Under the pieces are notes generated by a model. It saw only the letters and a program-made list of their open reading frames with translations. It was not told the origin of the DNA and did not search any database. From VAZQ01 sp035693615 (GTDB taxonomy: Bacteria > Pseudomonadota > Alphaproteobacteria > Rhizobiales > Xanthobacteraceae): a stretch of DNA of 64,000 nt. Shown here one piece after another: positions 53,442-61,233 of this stretch. The stretch lies in assembly GCA_035693615.1 (NCBI GenBank), contig DASSGH010000075.1, positions 1-64,000 of the forward strand, written 5' to 3'. The stretch's first letter is position 1, and each line of letters begins with the position of its first letter. Both the position numbers and the translations under genes were made by a program.

Positions 53442-53807
53442 ATGGCCGAGCAGTACGTCGGAAAGATCGCCGAATTCAAGGACGGTGACCGCCGCATCAT
53501 CTTCGCCGGAGACAACGAGATCGGCATATTCCGCCACGAGGGCCAGTTCTACGCCTACAGCAATTTCTGCCTGCACCAAGGCGGCCCCGCCTGCGAAGGT
53601 CTCACCATCGCCAAGGTTGAGGAGCGCTTGTTGCCGGACAAGACTTCGCAAGGGCTCTATTTCTCCGACAGCGAAATGCATTTCGTGTGTCCGTGGCATG
53701 GCTACGAGTACGACATGAAGACCGGCGAATGCGTGTCGGACCGCAAGCTCAAGCTGCGCAAATACAAAGTGGTCGAGAAAGGGGATGAGGTTTATGTCCT
53801 CACCTAG
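53442..53807 (+). CDS. Rieske [2Fe-2S] protein with enlarged inter-motif loop, copy A
   Basis: 121 residues from ATG 53442 (AGGAGG at 53427-53432). The cluster ligands are C43, H45, C83 and H86 (NFCLHQGG and FVCPWHGYE). The two motifs are 37 residues apart, against about 16 in ordinary Rieske ferredoxins; the insert holds CEGLTIAKVEERLLPDKT. No signal peptide, so it is cytoplasmic. It is the first gene of an operon with a small unrecognised protein, an amidohydrolase and a reductase. The copy B protein at 62304 has the same architecture. Its probable role is electron transfer. Confidence 0.88.
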   Translation: MAEQYVGKIAEFKDGDRRIIFAGDNEIGIFRHEGQFYAYSNFCLHQGGPACEGLTIAKVEERLLPDKTSQGLYFSDSEMHFVCPWHGYEYDMKTGECVSDRKLKLRKYKVVEKGDEVYVLT

Positions 53808-54201
53808 GACGGCCAAGATCGCGCGGCGCGCGGCGATGCGCACGCCACCGGCTGCAAAGCCGGCCAAGTCTGTGCAGCGGCGCGAGGCGGCGAAGCCCGC
53901 CAGCAAACCCGCCGAGGGCGACGGTAGTTCGGTGCAGGCGAAGCGGCTCGCGGCCGAACTCGAACGCGCGCTGGCCGGCGGCCGGCGCGACGCGCTCAGC
54001 ACCGAGGCGCTGCAGGCGTTGATGGCCGCGGCGTGCAAGACTTACGCGGCGCAAGTCGAAGCAGGGGAGCAGGTGCTGCCGCTTCCCGAGCGCGGCGGCG
54101 CCACCGCGACCGAGGTGATGATCACGGCGAGCGGCCTGCTCAAAGCCGCCAATCTCGCCGTCTTCGAGCTCGGCATGTGGCAGAGCTGGACCGGGCGTTA
54201 G
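53794..54201 (+). CDS. Small helical protein of unrecognised family, copy A
   Basis: 135 residues from ATG 53794, overlapping the Rieske gene by 14 bases; ATG 53785 is also possible. A basic Pro/Ala/Lys-rich N-terminus (about 1-50) precedes a helical domain with GGRRDALSTEALQALMAAAC, KTYAAQVEAGEQVLPLP and ATATEVMITASG, ending AANLAVFELGMWQSW. The same domain occurs at 62701, again between a Rieske and an amidohydrolase gene. I know no named family. It may be a subunit or adaptor of the neighbouring enzyme. Confidence 0.75.
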   Translation: MSSPRTAKIARRAAMRTPPAAKPAKSVQRREAAKPASKPAEGDGSSVQAKRLAAELERALAGGRRDALSTEALQALMAAACKTYAAQVEAGEQVLPLPERGGATATEVMITASGLLKAANLAVFELGMWQSWTGR

Positions 54202-54207
54202 AGTCGA

Positions 54208-54225
54208 GCGCGGGTGCGCCCGCGC
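54208..54225 (+). terminator. Intercistronic GC hairpin
   Basis: A perfect 7-bp stem (GCGCGGG / CCCGCGC) with a TGCG loop lies between the small-protein gene and the amidohydrolase. It could partly stop or process the transcript and set their relative output. Confidence 0.4.
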
Positions 54226-54263
54226 GGAATTGCAAGCGGTTTTGGAAACGTCAGGAGACGAAG

Positions 54264-55514
54264 ATGGACCTCCTCGCTGAACGCGGCCGACGCATATCGG
54301 TCGACGAGCTGAACACCACCAGGCTTCTCGCGCATGCACGCAAGCAGGCGGCCCAGCGCAAGCTCGATGACATTATGATCGTCGATGTGGATGCGCACCA
54401 TTACGAAAACGAGCACTACAACGACATCCTGCCCTATATGGAAAACGACGTTTTCCGCCAGTGGACGATGGGCGGGCGCGGCATGACCGACCGCGGCGCC
54501 GTCGTGCCGACCAATGCGGGATTCATCCAGGACATGGGCGGTCGGGTGACGCGCTATCCGCTGCGGCGCTCGGAAAAGACGGAGCAGGGCGGCAAGCATC
54601 GCGATGTGCAGCTCGGCGAACGCTGGATGGACGCGATGAGCGTCGATTATTCCTGCCTGTTCCCGACCGGCATGCTCAATATCGGCATGCATCCGCAGAA
54701 GGAGATGGAATCCGATCTTTGCTGGGCCTACAACCGCTGGGTCACTGAGAAGGTCCTGCCGGAATCCGGCGGCCGCATGTACTCCATGCTGTGCTTGCCG
54801 TTTTCCGATCCCGACGCATGCGTGCGGCAGGTCGAGACCTTCGGCGCCCGGCCGGGCGTGACCGGCTTCATGGTCACCACGGTGCGGCACCTGCAGGTGA
54901 ACGACAACGTCTATATGCGGCTTTATCGCACCATGGAGGAGCGCGGGCTCGCCCTTGCCTTCCATTCAGGCCCGAACTGGAACGAACCGGTGTTCCGCGC
55001 CTGTAACCGCTTCCTGTCGGTGCACGCGCTCGGCTTCACCTTCTACAACATCCTGCATTGCACCAATTGGGTGATCAACGGGATGGGCGAGCGCTTCCCC
55101 AAGCTGCCGGTGATTTGGATCGAATCGGGACTCGCTTGGATTCCGTTCCTGATGCAGCGGCTCGACCACGAATTCATGATGCGACCGTCGGAAGCCCCGC
55201 TGTTGAAAAAGAAGCCCTCCGACTACATGCGCGACATGTACTATTCCTCGCAACCGATGGAGATTCAGGATCGTCAGGCGATGGAATGCACGTTCCGCAT
55301 GATCAACGCCGAAACGCAGCTCCTTTACTCCTCGGATTATCCGCACTGGGATTTCGATCTGCCGTCCACGATCTACGATCTGCCCTTCCTCTCGGAGAAG
55401 GCCAAGCACAATATCCTCGGCGGCACCGCAGCGCGGCTGTTCAAGCTGCCGCCGCGCAACGACAAGCAGCGGGAGAATCTCGCTCGCTTCGGCAATCTCG
55501 CCGCCGCCGCCTGA
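54264..55514 (+). CDS. Amidohydrolase-2 family protein, copy A
   Basis: 416 residues from ATG 54264 (AGGAGA upstream). It is a metal-dependent TIM barrel: first metal motif VDVDAHHYEN (D-x-H-H instead of H-x-H), His in LAFHSGPNWNEP, His in ILHCTNWVINGMGERFPKLP and Asp in LLYSSDYPHWDFD. This pattern matches the decarboxylase side of the superfamily (ACMSD, gamma-resorcylate decarboxylase), which acts on aromatic or muconate-type acids. It has about 70-80 more residues than typical members at the N-terminus. Reaction not proven. Paired hairpins follow at 55540. Confidence 0.88.
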   Translation: MDLLAERGRRISVDELNTTRLLAHARKQAAQRKLDDIMIVDVDAHHYENEHYNDILPYMENDVFRQWTMGGRGMTDRGAVVPTNAGFIQDMGGRVTRYPLRRSEKTEQGGKHRDVQLGERWMDAMSVDYSCLFPTGMLNIGMHPQKEMESDLCWAYNRWVTEKVLPESGGRMYSMLCLPFSDPDACVRQVETFGARPGVTGFMVTTVRHLQVNDNVYMRLYRTMEERGLALAFHSGPNWNEPVFRACNRFLSVHALGFTFYNILHCTNWVINGMGERFPKLPVIWIESGLAWIPFLMQRLDHEFMMRPSEAPLLKKKPSDYMRDMYYSSQPMEIQDRQAMECTFRMINAETQLLYSSDYPHWDFDLPSTIYDLPFLSEKAKHNILGGTAARLFKLPPRNDKQRENLARFGNLAAAA

Positions 55515-55539
55515 TCGTCATTCCGCAGACTTGGGCAGC

Positions 55540-55571
55540 GCAGGGGCAACCCTGCGCAAGCTCGGCTTGCG
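55540..55571 (+). terminator. Two adjacent hairpins after amidohydrolase A
   Basis: GCAGGG-GCAA-CCCTGC (55540-55555) is followed directly by CGCAAGC-TCG-GCTTGCG (55555-55571), both perfect stems, 26 bases after the stop. There is no T tract. They mark a likely transcript end before the reductase gene. Confidence 0.5.
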
Positions 55572-55756
55572 TGCGCTCCCCATGGCGGCGCGCCGCTCGA
55601 TCGATCTTGAACCGGTGACGATGACGACGCGCGCAACGATGGGCATGACGCCCGGCCGCCCTTGCGTGGGATTCAGTTGATTTTTCCGCGACTTGGATTG
55701 CCCGCGCGCAGACCATATCTCATGGCCGATAATTGACAAACGGGCTTGCGTGGCCG

Positions 55757-56785
55757 ATGACGCCAGCGCTGCCGCAGGGAGAAACATCGTTGTCTACAGC
55801 GACGGCCGCGCCCGGCGAGGCGATGCCGGCAACCAGCGCCGACGGCCTCATCGACGTGCGCGTCACCGCCATCCGCTACGCGGCGCGTGACACGCACCTC
55901 TATGAGTTCGCGCCGCTCGACGGAAGGCCGCTGCCGGCCTACGAGCCGGGCGCGCATATCGATCTGCATCTGCCGAACGGATTGATCCGCCAATACTCGC
56001 TGATCAGGGCCGAGCCTGATCCTTCAAGCTACTCCGTCACCGTCAAGCGCGATCCCGCGAGCCGCGGCGGCTCGCGCTACGTGCACGACGAACTGCGCGT
56101 CGGCCGCACCCTCAAGATCAGCGCGCCGCGCAATAATTTCCCCCTGGTGGAGGACGCCGGCCACGTCGTGCTGCTGGCGGGCGGCATCGGCATCACCCCG
56201 ATCTGGTGCATGGTGCAGCGGCTGCACAAGCTCGGCCGCTCCTTCAAGCTTCACTACGCCTGCCGTTCGCGCGCCGACACGGCTTTTCTGCAGGGGCTCG
56301 AGGCAATCGGGCACACCCAATTCCATTTCGACGACGAGAACGGCGACAAGGTCCTCGACATCAAGCCGATCGTCAGCGCGGCGCCGCGGGACGCGCACCT
56401 CTATTGCTGCGGACCGATGCCGATGCTGCATGCGTTCGAGGCGGCGACCGCGGATTGGCCGCGCGGGCAGATCCACGTCGAGTATTTCACGCCCAAGCCG
56501 GGGGCGGAGGAGAAGAGAGGCGGGTTCGTGGTCGAGCTGGCGCGCTCCGGACAGGAATTCGTCATTCCCGCGGGCAAGAGCATTCTGCAGGTGCTGCTCG
56601 ATGCCGGCGTAGACGTCGACTACTCCTGCGAACTCGGCATCTGCGGTGCTTGCGAGCAGCGGGTGATTTCCGGCACCCCCGAGCACCACGACGCGATCCT
56701 CACCGAGGAGGAGCAGGCCTCCAATACCAAGGTGATGATCTGCTGTGCCGGCTGCAAAAGCGAGCGGTTGGTGCTCGACCTGTGA
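55757..56785 (+). CDS. PDR/VanB-family oxidoreductase (ferredoxin-reductase type)
   Basis: 342 residues from ATG 55757 (an in-frame start at 55733 adds eight). In order: an FMN/FAD-binding beta barrel with RQYSLIRAEPD; an NAD-binding domain with LLAGGIGITPIWCMVQ and HLYCCGPMPML; and a C-terminal plant-type [2Fe-2S] domain with CELGICGACEQRV and a fourth Cys in MICCAGCKSE. This is the phthalate-dioxygenase-reductase layout, which passes electrons from NADH to a Rieske oxygenase. The oxygenase at 21023 is a possible partner; the nearer Rieske proteins are another. Confidence 0.93.
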   Translation: MTPALPQGETSLSTATAAPGEAMPATSADGLIDVRVTAIRYAARDTHLYEFAPLDGRPLPAYEPGAHIDLHLPNGLIRQYSLIRAEPDPSSYSVTVKRDPASRGGSRYVHDELRVGRTLKISAPRNNFPLVEDAGHVVLLAGGIGITPIWCMVQRLHKLGRSFKLHYACRSRADTAFLQGLEAIGHTQFHFDDENGDKVLDIKPIVSAAPRDAHLYCCGPMPMLHAFEAATADWPRGQIHVEYFTPKPGAEEKRGGFVVELARSGQEFVIPAGKSILQVLLDAGVDVDYSCELGICGACEQRVISGTPEHHDAILTEEEQASNTKVMICCAGCKSERLVLDL

Positions 56786-56821
56786 GCGCAGGTCATAGAT
56801 CTCCAGACGAGCGACCCTGTT

Positions 56822-56911
56822 GGCCTCAGGCTGAGGAGCACCGCAGCGCGTCCAAATCTATGCTGTATGCGCAAGCGGCCGGCGCTGCGATGCGTCTCGA
56901 AGCATGAGGCC
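56822..56911. repeat. Dispersed palindromic repeat, copy 1
   Basis: The unit runs from GGCCTCAGGCT to AGCATGAGGCC, near-perfect inverted ends (10 of 11) about 90 bp apart, with CTGAGGAGC and GCGTCTCGAA inside. These CCTCA...TGAGG and GCGTCTCGAA elements look like the extragenic palindromes common in Bradyrhizobium-like genomes. It lies between the convergent reductase and cytochrome genes. Confidence 0.6.
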
Positions 56912-56995
56912 GCCCTCATCCTTCGAGACGCGCGCGCACGCGAGTCTCACTTGTTGTGCTTACATCTTTAGGGCGCGCTCCTCAGGATGAGGGCG
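56911..56995. repeat. Dispersed palindromic repeat, copy 2
   Basis: Its ends CGCCCTCATCCT (from 56911) and AGGATGAGGGCG (to 56995) are a perfect 12-bp inverted repeat, with TTCGAGACGCGCGCGC and GGGCGCGCTCCTC inside that also pair partly. It directly abuts copy 1, so the two form a tandem pair in the gap between two convergent genes. Confidence 0.65.
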
Positions 56996-57004
56996 TCTGC
57001 TCCG

Positions 57005-57352
57005 CTACTGGTTGAGCAGGGGAATGTCCTTGTAGTCTGCCCGCTTCGGGATCGCCTGCAGGTAGGCGTGGATATCGGCGAGATCCTCGTTCGAGAGCAC
57101 CGCCTCCGGATACGGCGGCATGGCGCGATTGCTGGTGCGCACGAACGCGGTGAATGTCTCAAGCGGCATCGGATCCGGCGCAAGCCTGGCGCCGGCCTGC
57201 CCGCCTTGGCCCTCGGTGCCGTGACACTGCCAGCAGCCGTGCTGGATAAACGCTGCCTTACCCTTTTCCGCCGAGGCAGCAATAGCACTGCCGCTGCTCA
57301 GGAGGAGGCCGGCTGCGAGCACCGCCGGCCCTAATCCAAGAACACCACGCAT
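57005..57352 (-). CDS. Periplasmic monohaem cytochrome c
   Basis: 115 residues from ATG 57352, preceded by AGGAGG. A signal peptide (GLGPAVLAAGLLLSSGSAIA) is followed by one haem site CWQCH (Cys40, Cys43, His44); a Met in NRAMPPYPE is the likely sixth ligand. It belongs to the small class I cytochromes found with periplasmic dehydrogenases. It follows the Tat-signal thiamine-diphosphate enzyme by 11 bases, so it may be its electron acceptor. Confidence 0.87.
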   Translation of the reverse strand: MRGVLGLGPAVLAAGLLLSSGSAIAASAEKGKAAFIQHGCWQCHGTEGQGGQAGARLAPDPMPLETFTAFVRTSNRAMPPYPEAVLSNEDLADIHAYLQAIPKRADYKDIPLLNQ

Positions 57353-57363
57353 TGGATGACCTC

Positions 57364-59334
57364 CTAGCGCGGCTGCGTCCAGACGTTGAGCAGCGCGGGC
57401 TGGCCGGATTTCACCACCGCGACCGCCTCCTTGATCGCCGGTCCGAGCTCCGCCGGATCCTTGATCGGCCCCTGCGCCCACCAGCCCATCGACTCCGCGA
57501 GCTTATGGTACTCGATGTCCGGATTCTGGATGCTGGTGCCGATCGGCCCCATGTCGTTGCCGAGATTAGCCACGCGATTGCGGAAGTTGGACAGCCGCTG
57601 GACGTGCATCACCTCTTGATGATAGCCGCGGTTGTTGAACATCACGGCCAGCTGCGGAATGTTGTGCCGCGCGGCGGTCCACAGTACGCCCGGCGCGTAC
57701 ATGAGATCGCCGTCGGCCTGGATATTGACGGAGAAGCGGCCGAGATCGCGGTTGGCAAGCGCGGCGCCGACTGAGGCCGGCGCGCCGTATCCCACGCCAT
57801 AGCCGCCGGATGCGCCGAGATAACGGTAATGCTTCTCCATCGGCCACAATCGGTTCGGCCAGTTGAAGCCAACGCCGGATACCGACACCAGCGACCAATC
57901 CAGGTCCTTGATATGCCCCCAGATTTCCATCGACATGCGGGCCGTGGAAATTGGGCTTGCATCCCAGGCCAGCGCCGCAGCCTGCCTGGTGCGCTCGCGC
58001 CCGTCGGCAAACGCTTTCTTGGCGGCCTCGCCGCGCTTTTCAATTGCCGCCCTGCGGTCGCTCGCGATCGCCGCCTTCACCGCCTCGATCAAGGCGGGAA
58101 GCGTCGCTTCGGCATCGGCAGGCATCGACACGTCCACTGACTGGAAGCGCTGGAAGTCCTGATAGTTCGCTTTGGTCAGCAGCTCCGAAGCGTTGATGCT
58201 GATGAGCTTGGTCTCGGGTTTGACCCTGCTGGTATTGATCCCGATGCCGTGCTCGCCGTTGTCGATATAGGCGTTCACGGTCGCCCAGAAGTCGGTCAGC
58301 TCGAGGCCGAGGACGACGTCGGCGTTGCCGACCGCGGTAGGCGGACGGTGCAGATAATGCGTGTTGGGGAAGTTCATCCGGCCGCCCTGGTCGATGACTT
58401 GCGCTTGCAGAAGCTCTGCCAACTCGACCAAGAGCCGCACGCCGTTCTCGCTGCGCGCCGCACGATCGGCGACGATCACCGGGTTCTGCGCATTGGCGAG
58501 AAGCCGCGCCGCCTCTTTCACGGCGCCGCTGTCGCCCTGCGGCGGAGAGGACGGAACGTAGCGGGGGATGTAGAGCTTTTCACCGTTGTCACGCATCGGC
58601 TCCTGCTGCAACCCGGCATCGAGCGAGATGGCGACCGGTCCATAGGGCGGGGTCATCGCAATCTTATACGCGCGAACGAAGGACTGCGCGAAATGCTGGA
58701 GCGAGACCGGCGTGTCGTCCCACTTGGTGAAATCGCGCACTATCGCGTTGATGTCCTGCGCGGAATGAATGGTCGGCACGCCCGGCGGCCGATGCGCAGC
58801 ATCGAGATCGTTGCCGCCGACCACGATCAAGGGCACGCGATCGCACCAGGCGTTGTAGACGGCCATCGCTGCATGCTGCAGGCCGACCGTGCCGTGACAG
58901 AGCGTCATCAGCGGCTTGCCGGCCACCTTGAAGTAACCGTGCGCCATGGCGACCGCGGATTCCTCGTGCGCGCAGGTGAGAAATTCCGGCATCTTGTTGC
59001 CGCCGTAGTTGATCAGCGACTCGTGGATGCCGCGGAAGCTTGATGCGGGGTTCGACGGCAGATATTTGATATCGAGGGTCTTGATGACGTCGACCATGAA
59101 GTCTGAGCCGGCTACGCCGCCGATCCGCGCTCCCGCCAAGTCCTTCGGCGTTCCGCTCTCGGCCGCCGCCACGTGCATCGTGGGCGGCAACGCGGAAGGC
59201 CGTCGCGGCGCGGCGGTCGTGGACTCCGTGGTCGCAGCCTGCGCCGGCGGCACCGCGCTCGCCGCGCCCGCCACCGCGACTCCGGCCAGGAACTTGCGCC
59301 GACTCACCTGCGGACGCGGATGTTTTCGTGCCAT
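57364..59334 (-). CDS. Tat-exported thiamine-diphosphate-dependent enzyme
   Basis: About 656 residues from ATG 59334 (MARKHPRPQVSRRKFLAG). The twin-arginine signal RRKFLAGVAVAGAASA ends near residue 33. After it come the three ThDP-enzyme domains: PYR domain with the catalytic-Glu motif HEESAVAMAHGY (Glu124), a central domain, and PP domain with the cofactor motif ADGDLMYAPG...MFNN near residue 545. It resembles acetolactate synthase/benzoylformate decarboxylase-type proteins. Such enzymes are almost always cytoplasmic; Tat export with bound cofactor fits the signal. GMC oxidoreductase and cytochrome c genes flank it. Confidence 0.88.
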   Translation of the reverse strand: MARKHPRPQVSRRKFLAGVAVAGAASAVPPAQAATTESTTAAPRRPSALPPTMHVAAAESGTPKDLAGARIGGVAGSDFMVDVIKTLDIKYLPSNPASSFRGIHESLINYGGNKMPEFLTCAHEESAVAMAHGYFKVAGKPLMTLCHGTVGLQHAAMAVYNAWCDRVPLIVVGGNDLDAAHRPPGVPTIHSAQDINAIVRDFTKWDDTPVSLQHFAQSFVRAYKIAMTPPYGPVAISLDAGLQQEPMRDNGEKLYIPRYVPSSPPQGDSGAVKEAARLLANAQNPVIVADRAARSENGVRLLVELAELLQAQVIDQGGRMNFPNTHYLHRPPTAVGNADVVLGLELTDFWATVNAYIDNGEHGIGINTSRVKPETKLISINASELLTKANYQDFQRFQSVDVSMPADAEATLPALIEAVKAAIASDRRAAIEKRGEAAKKAFADGRERTRQAAALAWDASPISTARMSMEIWGHIKDLDWSLVSVSGVGFNWPNRLWPMEKHYRYLGASGGYGVGYGAPASVGAALANRDLGRFSVNIQADGDLMYAPGVLWTAARHNIPQLAVMFNNRGYHQEVMHVQRLSNFRNRVANLGNDMGPIGTSIQNPDIEYHKLAESMGWWAQGPIKDPAELGPAIKEAVAVVKSGQPALLNVWTQPR

Positions 59335-59393
59335 GGCGTTTCTCCCTTGATGGTCATGCGCGGCGGCGCTACGGCCGCACCGGCTCAATCCAG

Positions 59394-59460
59394 CTGTGGG
59401 GCAATATTATCGCCGCGCTGACACGCGGGGAAGTCATTCAACTGCGCAGCTGCCCCACAG
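59394..59460. promoter_or_regulatory. Spaced inverted repeat upstream of the ThDP enzyme gene
   Basis: CTGTGGGGCA (59394-59403) and TGCCCCACAG (59451-59460) are exact complements 47 bases apart, each next to a CAGCTG. They lie in the short gap between the GMC and ThDP-enzyme genes and could be paired operator half-sites or a structured leader. Confidence 0.35.
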
Positions 59461-59494
59461 TCCTGCATCAGTCGTTCGGCGCAGCGGGCTCGCC

Positions 59495-59516
59495 CTGCCG
59501 TCTGCCGGCACGGCAG
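59495..59516 (-). terminator. Terminator-like hairpin after the GMC gene
   Basis: CTGCCGT / ACGGCAG forms a perfect 7-bp stem with an 8-base loop directly after the GMC stop codon at 59518 on the minus strand. No T tract follows. Confidence 0.4.
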
Positions 59517-59517
59517 A

Positions 59518-61158
59518 TCACGCATCATCGGCGGCGGGAAGCGGCGGCTTGCCGCGGATCATGTCGGCGGCCTTCTCCGCAATCATCAGCACGCAGGCAT
59601 TGATGTGCGCCGAGACGAGATCGGGCATGACCGAGGCATCGACCACGCGTAGGCCCTCGATCCCGTGCACGCGCAGCTGCGGGTCGGTGACCGTATCGGG
59701 TCCCATTCCCATGGCGCAGGTGCCGCACGGATGATGCGCGGTGATCGCGGTGCTCCTGATCCAAGCTTCGATTTCGGCGTCGCTCTTCACGCTCTCGCCG
59801 GGCGAGGTTTCGTCGCCGCGATAGGGCGCCATCGGTTTCTGAGAGGCGACGTGGCGGGCGAGCTTGACCCCTTCGCGCAGGCGCGGCAGGTCGTTCGGGG
59901 CGGAAAAGAATTTATAGATGATGCGCGGAGGCTCGCGCGGATCGGCCGAGCGCAGGAGGATTTCGCCGCGGCTGTCCGGATGCAAGATCGTCGGGCGAAT
60001 GCCGTAGCCGTCGGCGTAGGCGGGCCGAATCAGCGGAAACCACAGATGCGCTGCCGCCGGCGCGCCGCGGAACATGAACTCGATGTCGGGCACCGCGATC
60101 TCGGGCCGCGTCTTGATGAAGGCGTGCAATCCGCCGGGCACCACCGTCCCTGGGCCGGTGCCGAACAAATAGGCGCGGACCATGGCGAGGGCCATGCGGT
60201 CGAAACGCATCTGCTTGAGGAACGTGCTGTCGTCCAAGCGGCGAAAAAACACGATCACCGCCACGTGGTCCTGCAGATTCTTGCCGACCGGCAAATCCGC
60301 GACCGGCTCGATGCCTAGCGCGCGCAGATGCGCGGCCGGGCCGACGCCTGAGAGCATGAGCAGCGGCGGGCTGTTGAACGCGCCGCCGCAGAGGATCACT
60401 TCCCGCGCCGCTTCGACCTCGACTACGCGGCCACCCTTGCGGTATTCGACCCCGGTTGCGCGCGTGCCCCGCATCAACACGCGCGTCGCATGCGCCCGGG
60501 TCGCCACGTCGAGATTGGGCCGCCGCCTCGCCGGACGCAGATACGCGCTCGCGGCCGAGGAGCGATAGCCGTCGCGGATGGTGTATTGGCCGCGACCAAA
60601 ACCTTCCTGCTGCTTGCCGTTGTAGTCGTCGGTCACTGGCAATCCCGCCGCCAACGCCGCTTGCAGCCAGGCGTCGTAGAGCGGGTCGGCGGTTTTGGCG
60701 TATTCGGTACCGACCGGCCCTGCGCCGCCGCGCCAGCGATTCTCGCCGCCTGCCCATCGCTCGCAGCGCTTGAAGTAGGGCAGGACGTCAGCGTAGGACC
60801 AGCCGCGCGCGCCCTTCTGCGCCCAGCGGTCATAGTCGCCGCGATGGCCGCGCGTGTACGCCATGACGTTGATCGAGGACGAGCCGCCCAACACTTTGCC
60901 GCGCATCGCCTCGATCTTGCGGCCGTTCATGTTCGGCTCGGGCTCGGTGTGGTAGCCCCAGTTGAACATGTCGTACTCGTGCATCTTGCCCATGCCGAGC
61001 GGGATGTGGATCAGCGGATTGAGATCACGCCCGCCCGCTTCGAGCAGGAGCACGCGCGCGGCGTCATCCTCGCTCAACCGATTGGCCAACACGCAGCCGG
61101 CCGATCCGCCGCCGACGATCACGTAGTCATAGCCTTTGCGCACGCTTGACAGCTCCAC
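59518..61158 (-). CDS. GMC-family flavin oxidoreductase (choline dehydrogenase-like)
   Basis: 546 residues from a GTG at 61158. N-terminal FAD motif DYVIVGGGSAGCVLANRLSE, GMC signature 1 near GKVLGGSSSINVMAYTRGH, a second near ILCGGAFNSPPLLMLSGVGP, and the active-site His region TAHHPCGTCAMG. Enzymes of this family oxidise primary or aromatic alcohols. There is no signal peptide, so it acts in the cytoplasm. It lies between the decarboxylase-like gene and the ThDP enzyme gene and may form the aldehyde or ketone they use. Substrate inferred only. Confidence 0.92.
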   Translation of the reverse strand: MELSSVRKGYDYVIVGGGSAGCVLANRLSEDDAARVLLLEAGGRDLNPLIHIPLGMGKMHEYDMFNWGYHTEPEPNMNGRKIEAMRGKVLGGSSSINVMAYTRGHRGDYDRWAQKGARGWSYADVLPYFKRCERWAGGENRWRGGAGPVGTEYAKTADPLYDAWLQAALAAGLPVTDDYNGKQQEGFGRGQYTIRDGYRSSAASAYLRPARRRPNLDVATRAHATRVLMRGTRATGVEYRKGGRVVEVEAAREVILCGGAFNSPPLLMLSGVGPAAHLRALGIEPVADLPVGKNLQDHVAVIVFFRRLDDSTFLKQMRFDRMALAMVRAYLFGTGPGTVVPGGLHAFIKTRPEIAVPDIEFMFRGAPAAAHLWFPLIRPAYADGYGIRPTILHPDSRGEILLRSADPREPPRIIYKFFSAPNDLPRLREGVKLARHVASQKPMAPYRGDETSPGESVKSDAEIEAWIRSTAITAHHPCGTCAMGMGPDTVTDPQLRVHGIEGLRVVDASVMPDLVSAHINACVLMIAEKAADMIRGKPPLPAADDA

Positions 61159-61233
61159 ATTGCTCGCCGGTGGCCGTGCGGCGAACTCGGTCCCACCGAA
61201 AACGCTGCATCAGCGGCGCATCACCCGACGCCC

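Noticed and set aside
55733..55738. TTGACA as a -35 box for the reductase gene
   Set aside because: A -10 box at the right distance would fall inside the start codon and the sequence there does not match.
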